Assembly (NCBI GenBank): GCA_947492185.1
Contig: CANLMR010000001.1
Span: 310,001-374,000 of the forward strand
Direction of reading: 5' to 3'
Length of the DNA: 64,000 nt
Origin: an uncultured Tenacibaculum sp.
GTDB lineage: Bacteria > Bacteroidota > Bacteroidia > Flavobacteriales > Flavobacteriaceae
In this document: piece after piece, positions 1 to 8,318 of the stretch
Position numbering within the stretch: position 1 is the first letter of the stretch
Layout: the number at the start of each line of letters is the position of its first letter
Position numbers and translations under genes: made by a program
Notes under the pieces: model-generated
The model's input: only the letters and a program-made list of their open reading frames with translations
What the model was told of the DNA's origin: nothing
Database searches by the model: none

Positions 1-347
1 TTCTTGTCTTGAGTAATTAATAAATTAATTCTACTGCAATATACTTCATTAAGTAATTGAGTATCATTTATGTCATTTTGGTTCTGATCAATAGAGCTAC
101 ATATTTCATTTACCTCTTTTGATAGAGGAAGAGTGCTTTTAATTTTATTATAGCTATTGAGTTTAATACTAAACGTTCGAACTACTTTTTCATTTTTATA
201 CTTTTCAATTTCTAAAACTGTTATTGGGTGAATATATTTTTTATAATTTAACCTATCTATCCAATAGAAAAGTTCACCTATTTCTGGCTCAATAATATTA
301 TTCGTTTCTCTATGAATTACAATATTTGTATCAAGTAAAATTTTCAT
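1..347 (-). CDS. PIN-domain protein, partial (C-terminus beyond window)
   Basis: This reading frame starts at the ATG whose complement lies at 345-347 and runs off the left edge after 115 codons without a stop. The N-terminus MKILLDTNIVIH is the classic opening of a PIN nuclease, with the first acidic residue at D6. Further candidate metal ligands are E46/E48, D95 in NDTQLL and D114 in LLITQD, in the order expected of PIN domains. PIN proteins are Mg/Mn-dependent ribonucleases and are often toxins. Its start overlaps the 3' end of the upstream P-loop NTPase gene by 17 nt, so the two are probably translated as a coupled pair. The missing C-terminus prevents a subfamily call. Confidence 0.75.
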   Translation of the reverse strand, partial: MKILLDTNIVIHRETNNIIEPEIGELFYWIDRLNYKKYIHPITVLEIEKYKNEKVVRTFSIKLNSYNKIKSTLPLSKEVNEICSSIDQNQNDINDTQLLNEVYCSRINLLITQDK

Positions 348-861
348 CTTTTATTGACTTAATTAATTCTGATATTTTTTGATTATGGATTTTGATTAGC
401 TTTTTTTCTTGTCTAGTAGAAATAAAAATTGATCGATTTCTTTCCATTTCTTGAAACTCCTTAAGCTTTTCTAGTGAATAATTTTTAGAATCTCTTCGTA
501 GTAACCTTTTATGAATTATTTCCTCTTCTTCAATTATTATTACATACAAAACAGGTTTTATATGATTAAAAATATCTATCTCTATTAATTCCGGTGTCCC
601 TTCTTTATTTAATAAAGTAAAATGTCCATCTAATAAATATTTCTTACTTGGATCAATTAATTCATTCAAACCATCTCTCAACCTATCCTGTGTAGATTTA
701 ATATTTTTTACTTCCTTTTTTTCTGAGGAGCTAATCTCTTCCCATCTTAAAACTTGACTAGCAGAAATATGTATCCAGCCTGTTTCTTTCGAGATTTCAG
801 AACAGATTTTTCCTTTACCTACTCCATGAATTCCTCCTATAAAAATAATATTGTTATACAT
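331..861 (-). CDS. P-loop NTPase, adenylate-kinase-like (AAA_18/33 type), partner of the PIN protein
   Basis: This is a 176-residue protein with a Walker A loop at residues 9-17 (GGIHGVGKG) directly after a hydrophobic first strand. A later hydrophobic strand (PVLYVIIIEE) and an Arg-rich lid-like stretch (HKRLLRRDSKNYS) give it the layout of small nucleotide or polynucleotide kinases. It is the first gene of a two-gene minus-strand unit and its end overlaps the PIN-domain gene by 17 nt. Such an arrangement suggests a joint role, for example NTP-gated control of a nuclease. I do not recognise a named system, and the substrate is unknown. Confidence 0.7.
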   Translation of the reverse strand: MYNNIIFIGGIHGVGKGKICSEISKETGWIHISASQVLRWEEISSSEKKEVKNIKSTQDRLRDGLNELIDPSKKYLLDGHFTLLNKEGTPELIEIDIFNHIKPVLYVIIIEEEEIIHKRLLRRDSKNYSLEKLKEFQEMERNRSIFISTRQEKKLIKIHNQKISELIKSIKDENFT

Positions 862-1036
862 AAATGTTTTATTTCAAAACTAAACACACAGAACAACTTT
901 CCTTTACGTTTATTCGTAAGGACTATCTGTTTAAATGAAATAAAAATGAAAGGAACAGGGGGACTGGTCTATTACTTTATCTTTTTTCGTGGTTTAAACA
1001 TACAAAATATTTTGTGTTTTTTCAATAGTGGGGTAT

Positions 1037-1120
1037 GTCATTACGAGGAAGAATGACGAAGTAATCTTTTAATCGAAGTGCAGATTGCTTCATCCCGAAA
1101 CCTCGGGATTCGCAATGACG
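1037..1120. repeat. REP-like palindromic repeat
   Basis: The element opens with GTCATTACGAGGAAGAATGA, continues with CGAAGTAATC, and closes with AGATTGCTTC and CGCAATGACG, so the two ends are inverted copies that could fold into a long hairpin. A nested inverted repeat, CCCGAAACCTCGGG, sits near the right end. Near-identical left arms recur at 47873-47904, and related elements lie around 44.2, 47.6 and 48.3 kb. Confidence 0.8.
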
Positions 1121-1570
1121 TTTGTTATTATCGTTCTTTGTCTTGATAGAATGAAAGCGACTTTAGGAGGTTCATGAACACTTAATCCATTTAAAATGGG
1201 GTGAACTAATCAAAAATCAAGGCTCCAGAATATCAACTAAAAATCTTCGTACAATTCTAAAATAACTTGGCTGTGTCTCAAACAAATTTTATTTTCAACG
1301 AATTTGCACTCAATTTTCTTAACGCTGATCTTCTGACGTCGGTTTTTTAGTTATGGTTCAAACGTCATCTATAGATTGAGCCATAAAATCCACCACAAGA
1401 AACGATAAGGATGAAAAGCTGTTTGAATCTGACGCAAGGAAGATGAGTTCTTTTCATTCCGTTTCGAGAATGTGATTTTATGAGTGAAAAGCTATGAAGA
1501 CTAGATTTTTTTGTTTCTTTTTTCATCAATGGAAAAAAGAATAAAGAAGTTGTTTTGTTATGAATAGGGT

Positions 1571-1636
1571 GAGATTCCCACCTACGCTGGAATGACAATT
1601 CGGTTGAAAAATTGCTTCACTTTCGCTCGCAATGAC
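1571..1636. repeat. REP-like repeats (two types)
   Basis: The first part, GAGATTCCCACCTACGCTGG followed by AATGACA, belongs to the common type that carries inverted TTCCCACC..GG arms. The second part, ATTGCTTCACTTTCGCTCGC followed by AATGACG, is the right arm of the same family as the repeat at 1037. Read on the minus strand the first part encodes the well-known artefact peptide MSFQRRWESHP, so a frame starting there should not be taken as a gene. Confidence 0.7.
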
Positions 1637-1638
1637 GA

Positions 1639-2253
1639 TTATTTTTTAACCTTAAAAATCCCGAATAATTCACTTCCTTCCCTAGGTGGAATAGAATTAT
1701 AGCAAGCTTCAAAACTTTGAACTTCAAAATACGGTGAGAAGTAACTTAGATATTCTTGTTTGTCGCCACCGAAAGGTCGTTTTTCTAGATCGCCTGTTAA
1801 TGGAATATCAAACCATAATCCTACCAATTTCCCATTGGGTTTTAAAAGCTCATGCATTTTTTTAGCATATACTTTTCGAGTTTCTGATAAAGGTGGAAAA
1901 GAACAGAAAAAAGTTTGCTCTAAAATCAAATCAAACTGACCTTCAAACTCAAAAAAGTCATTTTCATGCAATTGTTCCACGGGAAAACTTTGGTTTCTTT
2001 TCGCAAAAGCTGCTAAAGGTTCGTTAGCAATATCTAATACGTGAACATTTTTAAATCCGTTATTGAATAAATACTCTGCTTCATAACAATTACCAGCGCC
2101 AGGAATTAAAATTTGAAGATTCTTATCGGTTAATTGATCTATATAATTTTGCAATGGAGGAGAAGGTGCTCCTAAATCCCATCCTGTATTTTTTTCAATA
2201 TAGCGCCGCGACCAATATTCTTTAGTATCCAATGTCTTTGATTTTTCTATCAA
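1639..2253 (-). CDS. Thiopurine S-methyltransferase-family SAM methyltransferase
   Basis: This 204-residue protein matches the TPMT family. It opens with the typical YWSRRYIEKNTGWDLG stretch at about residues 13-28, followed by the SAM-binding motif ILIPGAGNCYEAEYL at about 48-62 and an acidic motif II in the VLDIANEP segment. The LILEQTFFCSFPP segment is the family's motif around the cofactor pocket. In bacteria these cytoplasmic enzymes methylate sulfur, selenium or tellurium compounds or small thiols. It lies 10 nt downstream of an esterase lipoprotein gene on the same strand and may be cotranscribed. The natural substrate cannot be read from sequence. Confidence 0.88.
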   Translation of the reverse strand: MIEKSKTLDTKEYWSRRYIEKNTGWDLGAPSPPLQNYIDQLTDKNLQILIPGAGNCYEAEYLFNNGFKNVHVLDIANEPLAAFAKRNQSFPVEQLHENDFFEFEGQFDLILEQTFFCSFPPLSETRKVYAKKMHELLKPNGKLVGLWFDIPLTGDLEKRPFGGDKQEYLSYFSPYFEVQSFEACYNSIPPREGSELFGIFKVKK

Positions 2254-2263
2254 AGATAATTGA

Positions 2264-3262
2264 TTATTGTTGGTTCAAGTTCTGTTGTTTCACCATAAAA
2301 TCAAAGCACAATTCTTCTAATCGCTTTCCGTTTACAGTTGCATTCCATGCACTATGAGGTTCTCCTTGTAAAGCATAAAATTCATAATCAACTCCCGAGT
2401 TAATGTAGTTATCTCTCAATGCTTCCGCTTCAGCAAAATCAACTACCGCATCTTCAGTTCCGTGCATAATAATTATTGGCGCATCATTAGCTCCAAAACG
2501 TTGTTTGCCATATAAATCGTTAATCAATCTTGCTGTAACTCCACTGCCCCAGAAATCTAAAATCGATCGAACTTTTGTGGTTTTATTTCCATTTGTAGTA
2601 GCCAAAGTTGGATCTGTTGTAGTAGAAATCTCTACGTAATAATCTTCTGCTTCCGTAACACCTAACATTGTTGCAGAAACTGCTCCAGCTGAACCTCCAC
2701 CCACAGAAACATAATCGGGATTAATATTGTAAATATCCGCGTTGGCAAACACCCAACGTAAAGCTGCTTTTGCATCTCTACTTGCTGGATATAAAGCATA
2801 TGCCTGTTCTACGTCTGCAATTAAAGCGCTGTTGTTTTCAATATACGTTACCCATTCTTGAGGAACAGTTCCTAAATCTGCTTGCAGTCGATAATTAATA
2901 GAAAACGCTACCCAACCTCTTGAGGCAAAATATTCTGCCAAATAAGCCATTGGTCCTCCATCTTTTGATCCTGTTTTAAAACCACCTCCGTGAATTAATA
3001 AAACAGCTGGTCGGTTTGTTGAGGAATTGTTTGGTACATACACATCTAATTTTAATTGCTGAACTGTAGAAGTAGTACTATTTATACTTTGATGGCTTAA
3101 ACCTTCTGCATAAACAATTCCTTTGGTTACGTTAACTTCATACGTTGCTTGTTCTGTAACTATTGGTGCTTGATTATCTTGTTCTGGAGTTTCATTATTT
3201 TCTGAAGAACTACATGCTGCAAAGAATAGTGATACAACGAATATGTAAATTAAATTTCTCAT
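2264..3262 (-). CDS. Alpha/beta-hydrolase esterase lipoprotein
   Basis: This is a 332-residue exported hydrolase. The N-terminus is a lipoprotein signal with lipobox LFFAAC (acylated Cys17) followed by a Ser/Glu/Asn-rich linker. The catalytic domain carries the oxyanion motif LLIHGGGF near residue 92, the nucleophile motif VGGGSAGAVSA near residue 190, an Asp in MHGTEDAVVD and a His in GEPHSAWN, which is the BD-FAE/carboxylesterase arrangement. It probably hydrolyses esters at the periplasmic face or cell surface. It precedes the TPMT-family gene on the same strand by 10 nt. Confidence 0.87.
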   Translation of the reverse strand: MRNLIYIFVVSLFFAACSSSENNETPEQDNQAPIVTEQATYEVNVTKGIVYAEGLSHQSINSTTSTVQQLKLDVYVPNNSSTNRPAVLLIHGGGFKTGSKDGGPMAYLAEYFASRGWVAFSINYRLQADLGTVPQEWVTYIENNSALIADVEQAYALYPASRDAKAALRWVFANADIYNINPDYVSVGGGSAGAVSATMLGVTEAEDYYVEISTTTDPTLATTNGNKTTKVRSILDFWGSGVTARLINDLYGKQRFGANDAPIIIMHGTEDAVVDFAEAEALRDNYINSGVDYEFYALQGEPHSAWNATVNGKRLEELCFDFMVKQQNLNQQ

Positions 3263-3430
3263 GAATTGGGATTTATAACTGAGACTTTAAAAACCTGTAA
3301 AGGTTTAATGTGGAACATATTAGGTTAAATATAATTAAATAATCATTTGTAATAAGTGACTTTTTCTCGTTTTCTTCATCTAAAAACATAGAAGATTACT
3401 TAAATTTATAACAATAAAAAATTAAAAACT

Positions 3431-3865
3431 ATGTCTATATCTGATTTATACTCGAGCGGAAAACACAAACAAGAAATGGGGCATTTTGCAAGTGTTGTAA
3501 AAATTGCCATGGTAGATAATACAATTACTGAAGGTGAACAAAAATTATTAGATAGAGCTGCTAGAAAATTAAATATTAGCGAGGAGGAATATAAAGTTAT
3601 TCTTAAAAATCCAGATGCGTATCCTATAAACCCTCCTATTGGTTATGATGAAAGCATTGAGCGTTTGTATAGATTAACTAAAATGATTTTTGCTGATGAT
3701 GAAGTTACTAAAGATGAGGTAGTATTAATGCGTAAAATTACTACTGCTTTAAGCTTTCCTTTAGACAATATTGAAAAGGTATGTGATGAAGCTATTCATC
3801 TGGTAATGAATGATAACGACTTAGACGATTTTACTAATGCAATTAAAAAAGTAAATGCTGTATAA
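3431..3865 (+). CDS. TerB-family protein (tellurite-resistance-like)
   Basis: This 144-residue protein is all-helical in composition with two TerB-like repeats. The first is MGHFASVVKIAMVDNTITEG at about 17-36 and the second is LTKMIFADDEVTKDE at about 88-102. The conserved acidic DGxI/T-type turns (VDNTITEGE and ADDEVTKDE) are the metal-binding candidates of this family. No signal peptide is seen, so it should be cytoplasmic. It stands alone on the plus strand, with no ter operon beside it. Its actual function in flavobacteria is unknown despite the family name. Confidence 0.8.
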   Translation: MSISDLYSSGKHKQEMGHFASVVKIAMVDNTITEGEQKLLDRAARKLNISEEEYKVILKNPDAYPINPPIGYDESIERLYRLTKMIFADDEVTKDEVVLMRKITTALSFPLDNIEKVCDEAIHLVMNDNDLDDFTNAIKKVNAV

Positions 3866-3919
3866 TTTATAATAAAATAAAAATTTACTAGTTTAGTACT
3901 GTAACTAATTCCCCTAATT

Positions 3920-4531
3920 ATGGTTTTAAAAAGAACTTTTTTTGCCTTATGTCTACTTTTTTTTTCTGCTAATATATTAGCTCAGGTTCAAGAACGTGGA
4001 GATTTATGGCAAATTGGTATCGGTGCTGGAGTAGTAAAGTTTTCTGATGAACATACTGCTTTTATTGGAGATAAAAATCTCTTTCAAGTTCCTAGATTAA
4101 ATCTAACAATTCCTGTTTCTGATAAGTTATCTTTAGATGGCGCGATGTCTTTTAACACTTTTGATGTTGGTTTTATCAGTAATTCTGTAAAGTATTTTTC
4201 AATGGATGCTTCTTTACGATATAACTTCAAAGATCTGATAAAAGATTTTGAACCTTATGTTTTTGTAGGTGGAAGTTTGGTTGACTCTGAATTGAAAATG
4301 ACACCTACCATGAATATTGGTTTTGGAGCTACCTATTGGGTAACGAATACAATTGGTTTAAATACGCAATTATATTATAAACATTCGTTAGAAATTTATG
4401 AAAGTATGCGTTCACATATTCAAATAACCGGAGGAATTGTATTTAGCTTCAACGGATTATTTGGAGGCGGAGGAATGAGTAGAGGTAAGTCTCTTACTGG
4501 AGGTGCTTGTTATCACAACCCAAACAATTAA
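3920..4531 (+). CDS. Outer-membrane beta-barrel protein
   Basis: This is a 203-residue secreted protein with a signal peptide ending near ANILAQ (residues 1-22). The mature part alternates short amphipathic strands typical of an 8-stranded barrel (LWQIGIGAGVVKF, LSLDGAMSFNTF, MDASLRYNF, FEPYVFVGGSL, MNIGFGATYWV, IQITGGIVFSF). The tail is Gly/Ser-rich and ends without an aromatic residue. It resembles OmpA/OprF-like N-terminal barrels. It converges on the DUF481-like gene, with the two stops overlapping by 4 nt. Confidence 0.75.
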   Translation: MVLKRTFFALCLLFFSANILAQVQERGDLWQIGIGAGVVKFSDEHTAFIGDKNLFQVPRLNLTIPVSDKLSLDGAMSFNTFDVGFISNSVKYFSMDASLRYNFKDLIKDFEPYVFVGGSLVDSELKMTPTMNIGFGATYWVTNTIGLNTQLYYKHSLEIYESMRSHIQITGGIVFSFNGLFGGGGMSRGKSLTGGACYHNPNN

Positions 4532-5280
4532 AAACTATACAACAATCCGTTAGTTAATCGGTATTGTTCTTTTGGAATTCCTAGTACCGGAAATTCATCA
4601 TACTGATACGTAAAGTTTGTTGTAAAAGATAAATTCTTAAAGATTTTTAAAGCTATTGTGCTTTGACTTGAAATTCTAAAATCTGAAAATAAATCAAATC
4701 TCGGTTGAAAGTAGGTAGTACTTACAATCGAGATATTTTTTTGAGGAAATAAGCTCATAGAAAAATATGAGCTACTTCTCCAATCTCTATTATTTTCTTC
4801 TACACTAGAATTCACATTTTCATGCTCATACATCACTAAAGTTCCAAAATAGAACTTGTATTTCTCTAATTTAGACAATTTAAAGCGTAAACCCGTTCCT
4901 ACCAAACCTCTGAATCCAATCGCAGCTATTTCGTTTGTTTGAGACTGTAAAAACGCTTCTAGAGCTATTTTTGGGTGAAATCGGTAGTTGTACCTAAAAT
5001 GTTGAGCGTTTTTGCTTACAAACTTATTAGAATTGGCTTCACGAAAATCTAAATCGTTTATAAACAACCATAAACTCTTTTCTGTTTTATACTGAACTCT
5101 TGTTCTGTTAGAAAAGCCAAAAACAGTATTTACATTTTTAATTAAATGTAAATCCAGTCGCGTAAATCCAGACCAACCTGTGGTATCGGTTACGCGACGT
5201 AAATTTTCAATATTTATAATTTGAGAGTTGGCCGAATAAAAACCAAAGAATAGAATTGCTATGATGAATTTTTTAAGCAT
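4528..5280 (-). CDS. Outer-membrane protein of DUF481 type
   Basis: I place the start at the ATG giving MLKKFIIAILFFGFYSANSQ, a clean signal peptide. A longer frame reaching back to 5334 would only add residues inside gltX. The mature protein of about 230 residues is made of beta-barrel strands and ends with YQYDEFPVLGIP and then LTNGLLYSF, close to the DUF481 C-terminus with its terminal aromatic residue. The start overlaps the gltX stop by 8 nt, so it is probably translated from the gltX message. DUF481 proteins are outer-membrane barrels of unclear function, sometimes salt-induced. Confidence 0.75.
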   Translation of the reverse strand: MLKKFIIAILFFGFYSANSQIINIENLRRVTDTTGWSGFTRLDLHLIKNVNTVFGFSNRTRVQYKTEKSLWLFINDLDFREANSNKFVSKNAQHFRYNYRFHPKIALEAFLQSQTNEIAAIGFRGLVGTGLRFKLSKLEKYKFYFGTLVMYEHENVNSSVEENNRDWRSSSYFSMSLFPQKNISIVSTTYFQPRFDLFSDFRISSQSTIALKIFKNLSFTTNFTYQYDEFPVLGIPKEQYRLTNGLLYSF

Positions 5281-6802
5281 TCGATAAGCTGGCAATTGCG
5301 TTTTGAATTCTTTGAATTGTAGTTTCTTTTCCAATCATCATCATGATTTCAAATAAATCTGGACCTGCTAATTTTCCAACTAAACTTAAGCGTAAAGGTT
5401 GCATTACTTTACCAAAACCAATTTCTTTAGAAGTAATCCATCCTTTAATTTCTGCTTGCGCATTTTCAATAGAAAAATCTTCAATTCCTTCGACAACAGC
5501 AATTAATTCTGTCATTAATTCTCCGGTATTTTCCTTCCATTGCTTTTTAGTAGCTTTTGGATCATACTCTGTTGGGTTAGAGAAAAAGAAACCTGATAAT
5601 TCAGTTAAATCATTTACAAAGTTTGCTCTTTCTTTCACTAATGCAACTACATTCTGAACATAATTTTTATCAGTTTCTATTCCTTGCCTAGTAAGTATTG
5701 GTAAGAATAATTCTGTTAATTCTTCCGCAGATTTTTGTTGTAAATATTGTTGATTGAACCACTTTGCTTTGTCTGGACTAAATTTTGCTCCAGATTTACT
5801 CACTCTGGTTAAATCAAAAGCTTGAGTTAATTCCTCTAAAGAGAATAATTCTTGCTCAGTTCCAGGATTCCAACCTAATAATGCTAATAAGTTTATAAAA
5901 GCTTCTGCAAAATATCCATCTTCTTTGTATCCACGTGAAACATCTCCTGATTTCTCATTAGTGTATTCCAAAGGAAATACCGGAAACCCTAATTTATCAC
6001 CATCTCTCTTGCTCAATTTTCCTTTTCCTACTGGCTTTAAAATCAAAGATAAATGCGCAAATTTTGGCGCTTCCCATTCAAAAGCTTTGTATAGTAAAGT
6101 ATGTAATGGAAGAGAAGGTAACCATTCTTCACCACGAATTACATGCGAAATTTTCATCAAATGATCGTCTACAATGTTCGCCAAGTGATATGTTGGCATT
6201 CCATCAGATTTAAATAAAACCTTATCATCCAGTGTGTTAGTGTCAATTTTAATAGTTCCACGAACTTCATCTTCTAAAATTAAAGTTTCATCTTGTGGGG
6301 TTTTAAAACGAACTACATATTTATCACCATTTGCAATTCTTTGTTGAACTTCATCTTTGCTTAACACCAAAGAATTCACTAGTCTTCCTTTCTCACGATT
6401 ATGCCAATTGTAAATAAATGTTTTACCATTAGCTTCATGATCTTTTCTATGTGCATCTAATTCTTCTGCTGTATCAAATGCATAATATGCCCAACCTTTT
6501 TCTAGTAGTTCATCAGCATATTGCTTGTATAAATGCTTTCTTTCTGATTGTCTGTATGGTCCATACTTTTCATTCTTTCCTGGCCCTTCATCAAAAGGAA
6601 TATTACACCATTCTAAAGAATCGATAATATACTGTTCTGCATTTGCAACATAACGAGTTTGATCAGTATCTTCTATACGCAATACAAAAGTTCCGTTGTG
6701 TTTTTTAGCAAATAAGTAGTTATATAAAGCGGTTCTAACGCCTCCCATATGTAATGGTCCTGTTGGACTTGGTGCAAAACGCACTCTAACATTTTCAGAC
6801 AT
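5273..6802 (-). CDS. gltX: Glutamyl-tRNA synthetase
   Basis: This 509-residue class I aminoacyl-tRNA synthetase charges tRNA-Glu in the cytoplasm. The HIGH-type motif is PSPTGPLHMGG at about residues 11-21 and the KMSKS-type motif is KGKLSKRDGD at about 262-271. The IEDTDQTRYV and YHLANIVDDHLM segments are the usual Glu-recognition and ATP-binding stretches. The length is normal for the non-discriminating or discriminating bacterial enzyme; which of these cannot be told here. The DUF481-like gene overlaps its end. Confidence 0.97.
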   Translation of the reverse strand: MSENVRVRFAPSPTGPLHMGGVRTALYNYLFAKKHNGTFVLRIEDTDQTRYVANAEQYIIDSLEWCNIPFDEGPGKNEKYGPYRQSERKHLYKQYADELLEKGWAYYAFDTAEELDAHRKDHEANGKTFIYNWHNREKGRLVNSLVLSKDEVQQRIANGDKYVVRFKTPQDETLILEDEVRGTIKIDTNTLDDKVLFKSDGMPTYHLANIVDDHLMKISHVIRGEEWLPSLPLHTLLYKAFEWEAPKFAHLSLILKPVGKGKLSKRDGDKLGFPVFPLEYTNEKSGDVSRGYKEDGYFAEAFINLLALLGWNPGTEQELFSLEELTQAFDLTRVSKSGAKFSPDKAKWFNQQYLQQKSAEELTELFLPILTRQGIETDKNYVQNVVALVKERANFVNDLTELSGFFFSNPTEYDPKATKKQWKENTGELMTELIAVVEGIEDFSIENAQAEIKGWITSKEIGFGKVMQPLRLSLVGKLAGPDLFEIMMMIGKETTIQRIQNAIASLSNA

Positions 6803-6870
6803 TTCTAATTTTTTTAAAGCGCAAAGATAGTTTTAAAACATCAAGAAAAAAACAGTAAAAAAAGGGCATA

Positions 6871-6897
6871 AAAAAAAGGTTTCGTACGAAACCTTTT
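6871..6897. terminator. Bidirectional Rho-independent terminator
   Basis: A perfect hairpin with stem AGGTTTCGTACGAAACCT is flanked by an A-run on the left and a T-run on the right, so it can stop transcription on either strand. It lies between the gltX start and the end of the minus-strand barrel gene and most likely terminates the latter. Confidence 0.8.
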
Positions 6898-6922
6898 TAA
6901 ATTTATTTAGGACAATCAATAA

Positions 6923-7756
6923 TTAGAGCTTGTAATATAACCCTAATGAAATTGCTGGAGATTTAGCAACGTTTCTTCCATCAAATGCACCACCTAAACC
7001 AACGTTTGCTCCAAAGTTTTTATCAAATTCACCTATAAGTTTAAAACCGAAAGCGGCATAACTTTGGTTATTAACGTATAAACCTGTTAAAGTATTGTTT
7101 CTAGGATCAACAAAATCTCCGTTTTGGAAAGAGGCAACACCATCTAAAAATCCTGCAACCCATAACCAATCTAGTGCTTTATATCCAGCTTCTCCACCTA
7201 ATTTAAAGGCAGAACTGTATTCATTTGTTCTAATATCAACTCCTGTAAACCCTTGAATATACCAGTTGTTGAATCCTCTACCTACAATTATTGTTGGAGT
7301 TAATGTCCAAGCATCATAACCCGTACGTAAACCTGAAGCATCTTCATATGTACCTGTGTTTGCTTCAATCAAAAGCTGACCAGAAATCAACCATTTTTTA
7401 TTATAAAAATTATGCTTAACTCCTAATTTTACATTACCTAATGAAGATTGAGAATCTTCAGTTGTAAAAGGAGTAATAGTAGGGCTTGTAACTTCATTAC
7501 TAGCAACCATTTTAAATGGTAAGTTAGCTATTAAAGTTGTTTTGTCCGATAATCCATATTCTGCATAAAATTGTAATGTATTATCATTTATTTTTCTTTC
7601 CGTACTGTATTCAGGATTACCAAAAAGTGTTGAATACGAAGGAATTGTAGTAAAACTTAATTGTAAATACGCTTCTCCTTTCTTTTGTGTCCATGGACTT
7701 TGTGCATACGCACTAAACGTGATTGTTAAGATTAAAAAATAGGCTAGTTTCTTCAT
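6923..7756 (-). CDS. Outer-membrane barrel protein, transporter-like
   Basis: This 277-residue protein has a signal peptide ending at SAYAQ (residue 19). The mature region is a series of alternating strands with Gly- and aromatic-rich turns (LQFYAEYGLSDKTTLIANLP, LGVKHNFYNKKWLISGQLL, YAAFGFKLIGEF) and it ends in LGLYYKL. The strand LSDKTTLIANLPF resembles MetA-pathway phenol-degradation and FadL-like outer-membrane proteins. It is monocistronic, with a hairpin terminator just downstream. The substrate is unknown. Confidence 0.72.
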   Translation of the reverse strand: MKKLAYFLILTITFSAYAQSPWTQKKGEAYLQLSFTTIPSYSTLFGNPEYSTERKINDNTLQFYAEYGLSDKTTLIANLPFKMVASNEVTSPTITPFTTEDSQSSLGNVKLGVKHNFYNKKWLISGQLLIEANTGTYEDASGLRTGYDAWTLTPTIIVGRGFNNWYIQGFTGVDIRTNEYSSAFKLGGEAGYKALDWLWVAGFLDGVASFQNGDFVDPRNNTLTGLYVNNQSYAAFGFKLIGEFDKNFGANVGLGGAFDGRNVAKSPAISLGLYYKL

Positions 7757-7830
7757 GTTTTAAATATTTTAGAGCTTAGTTTGTTTTGAATAGTAAACCT
7801 TACAAAAAAGATACGTTATTTTTAATAATT

Positions 7831-7856
7831 AAAGCTATCCTAAAAAAGGATAGCTT
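7831..7856 (-). terminator. Terminator-like hairpin after the double-glycine peptide gene
   Basis: The inverted repeat AGCTATCC TAAAAAA GGATAGCT forms an 8-bp stem with an A-rich loop, about 30 nt beyond the stop of the minus-strand small peptide gene. The T-rich follow-up on the minus strand is weak, so termination is likely but not certain. Confidence 0.6.
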
Positions 7857-7886
7857 CTGCTTTTCTCTACATTAACAAACGAAATC

Positions 7887-8135
7887 TTAATTAAAAGATC
7901 CTATACAACACTTTCCATTACGAGCTGTTCCTATACACGACTGACCTGTTGGTGTTTCAATAGCACAAGGACCACCATCAAAACCAATGAATCCAGTGTC
8001 AGGATACCCTGGGTAATGATCATGACATCCAGTAACTAAGCAATTTGTGCTTCCCCAGATTCCTCCAGTAATGTTTTTTTGATCTTCTTTTGATAAAATT
8101 TTTGTGTTCGAAATGTTTGATAATTTGGTTTTCAT
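7887..8135 (-). CDS. Small Cys-rich peptide precursor with double-glycine-type leader
   Basis: This 82-residue product has a leader of about 25 residues ending in LSKEDQKNITGG, the form seen in Bacteroidota bacteriocin and RiPP precursors processed by peptidase-containing transporters. The remaining 57 residues are rich in Gly, Pro, Thr and aromatics and hold six cysteines, including CHDHYPGYPDTG and a CC pair near the end. That composition fits a disulfide-bonded or thioether-modified secreted peptide. No modifying enzyme, peptidase-transporter or immunity gene lies nearby, so maturation would rely on genes elsewhere. The gene is isolated, with a hairpin downstream. Confidence 0.7.
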   Translation of the reverse strand: MKTKLSNISNTKILSKEDQKNITGGIWGSTNCLVTGCHDHYPGYPDTGFIGFDGGPCAIETPTGQSCIGTARNGKCCIGSFN

Positions 8136-8318
8136 AATCTTTAGATTTTTATGATTAAATGATATTCGGGGTTGTTACAATACAAACGAATTTTAATTAT
8201 AAATGTTATAACTATTTGTTTTTTAGGGATTTTTTAACAAATCCTAGCCATTTTTAAGAAGTTTGTTGGTTAACGAAGTAGTTTTAATTACTTAATTTTA
8301 CACTAGAAGGTATTATTT

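Larger units (their letters stand above)
862..1638. other. Gene-poor interval with REP-like repeats
   Basis: About 780 bases separate the NTPase gene start from the methyltransferase stop. Two stretches are recognisable repeat elements (annotated separately at 1037-1120 and 1571-1636). The remainder holds no convincing coding frame. The frames that are open here are short, lack family features, and one on the minus strand begins inside a repeat. The interval looks like decayed sequence between unrelated gene blocks. Confidence 0.5.

Noticed and set aside
754-1056. Plus-strand 100-codon frame
   Set aside because: It lies antisense to the NTPase gene start, then runs through repeat sequence, with unusual composition and no family motifs.
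1140-1560. Remnant of an insertion sequence or transposase
   Set aside because: The stretch looks decayed, but I could not find transposase motifs, inverted ends or target duplications.
1365-1598. Minus-strand frame of 77 codons beginning MSFQRRWESHP
   Set aside because: The start is encoded by a REP-like repeat, a well-known artefact, and the rest has no protein features.
3310-3325. parS-like site upstream of the esterase gene
   Set aside because: Only the half-site GTGGAACA is present; there is no inverted partner.
5343-6164. Plus-strand frames inside gltX
   Set aside because: Shadow frames of a confirmed gene on the other strand.
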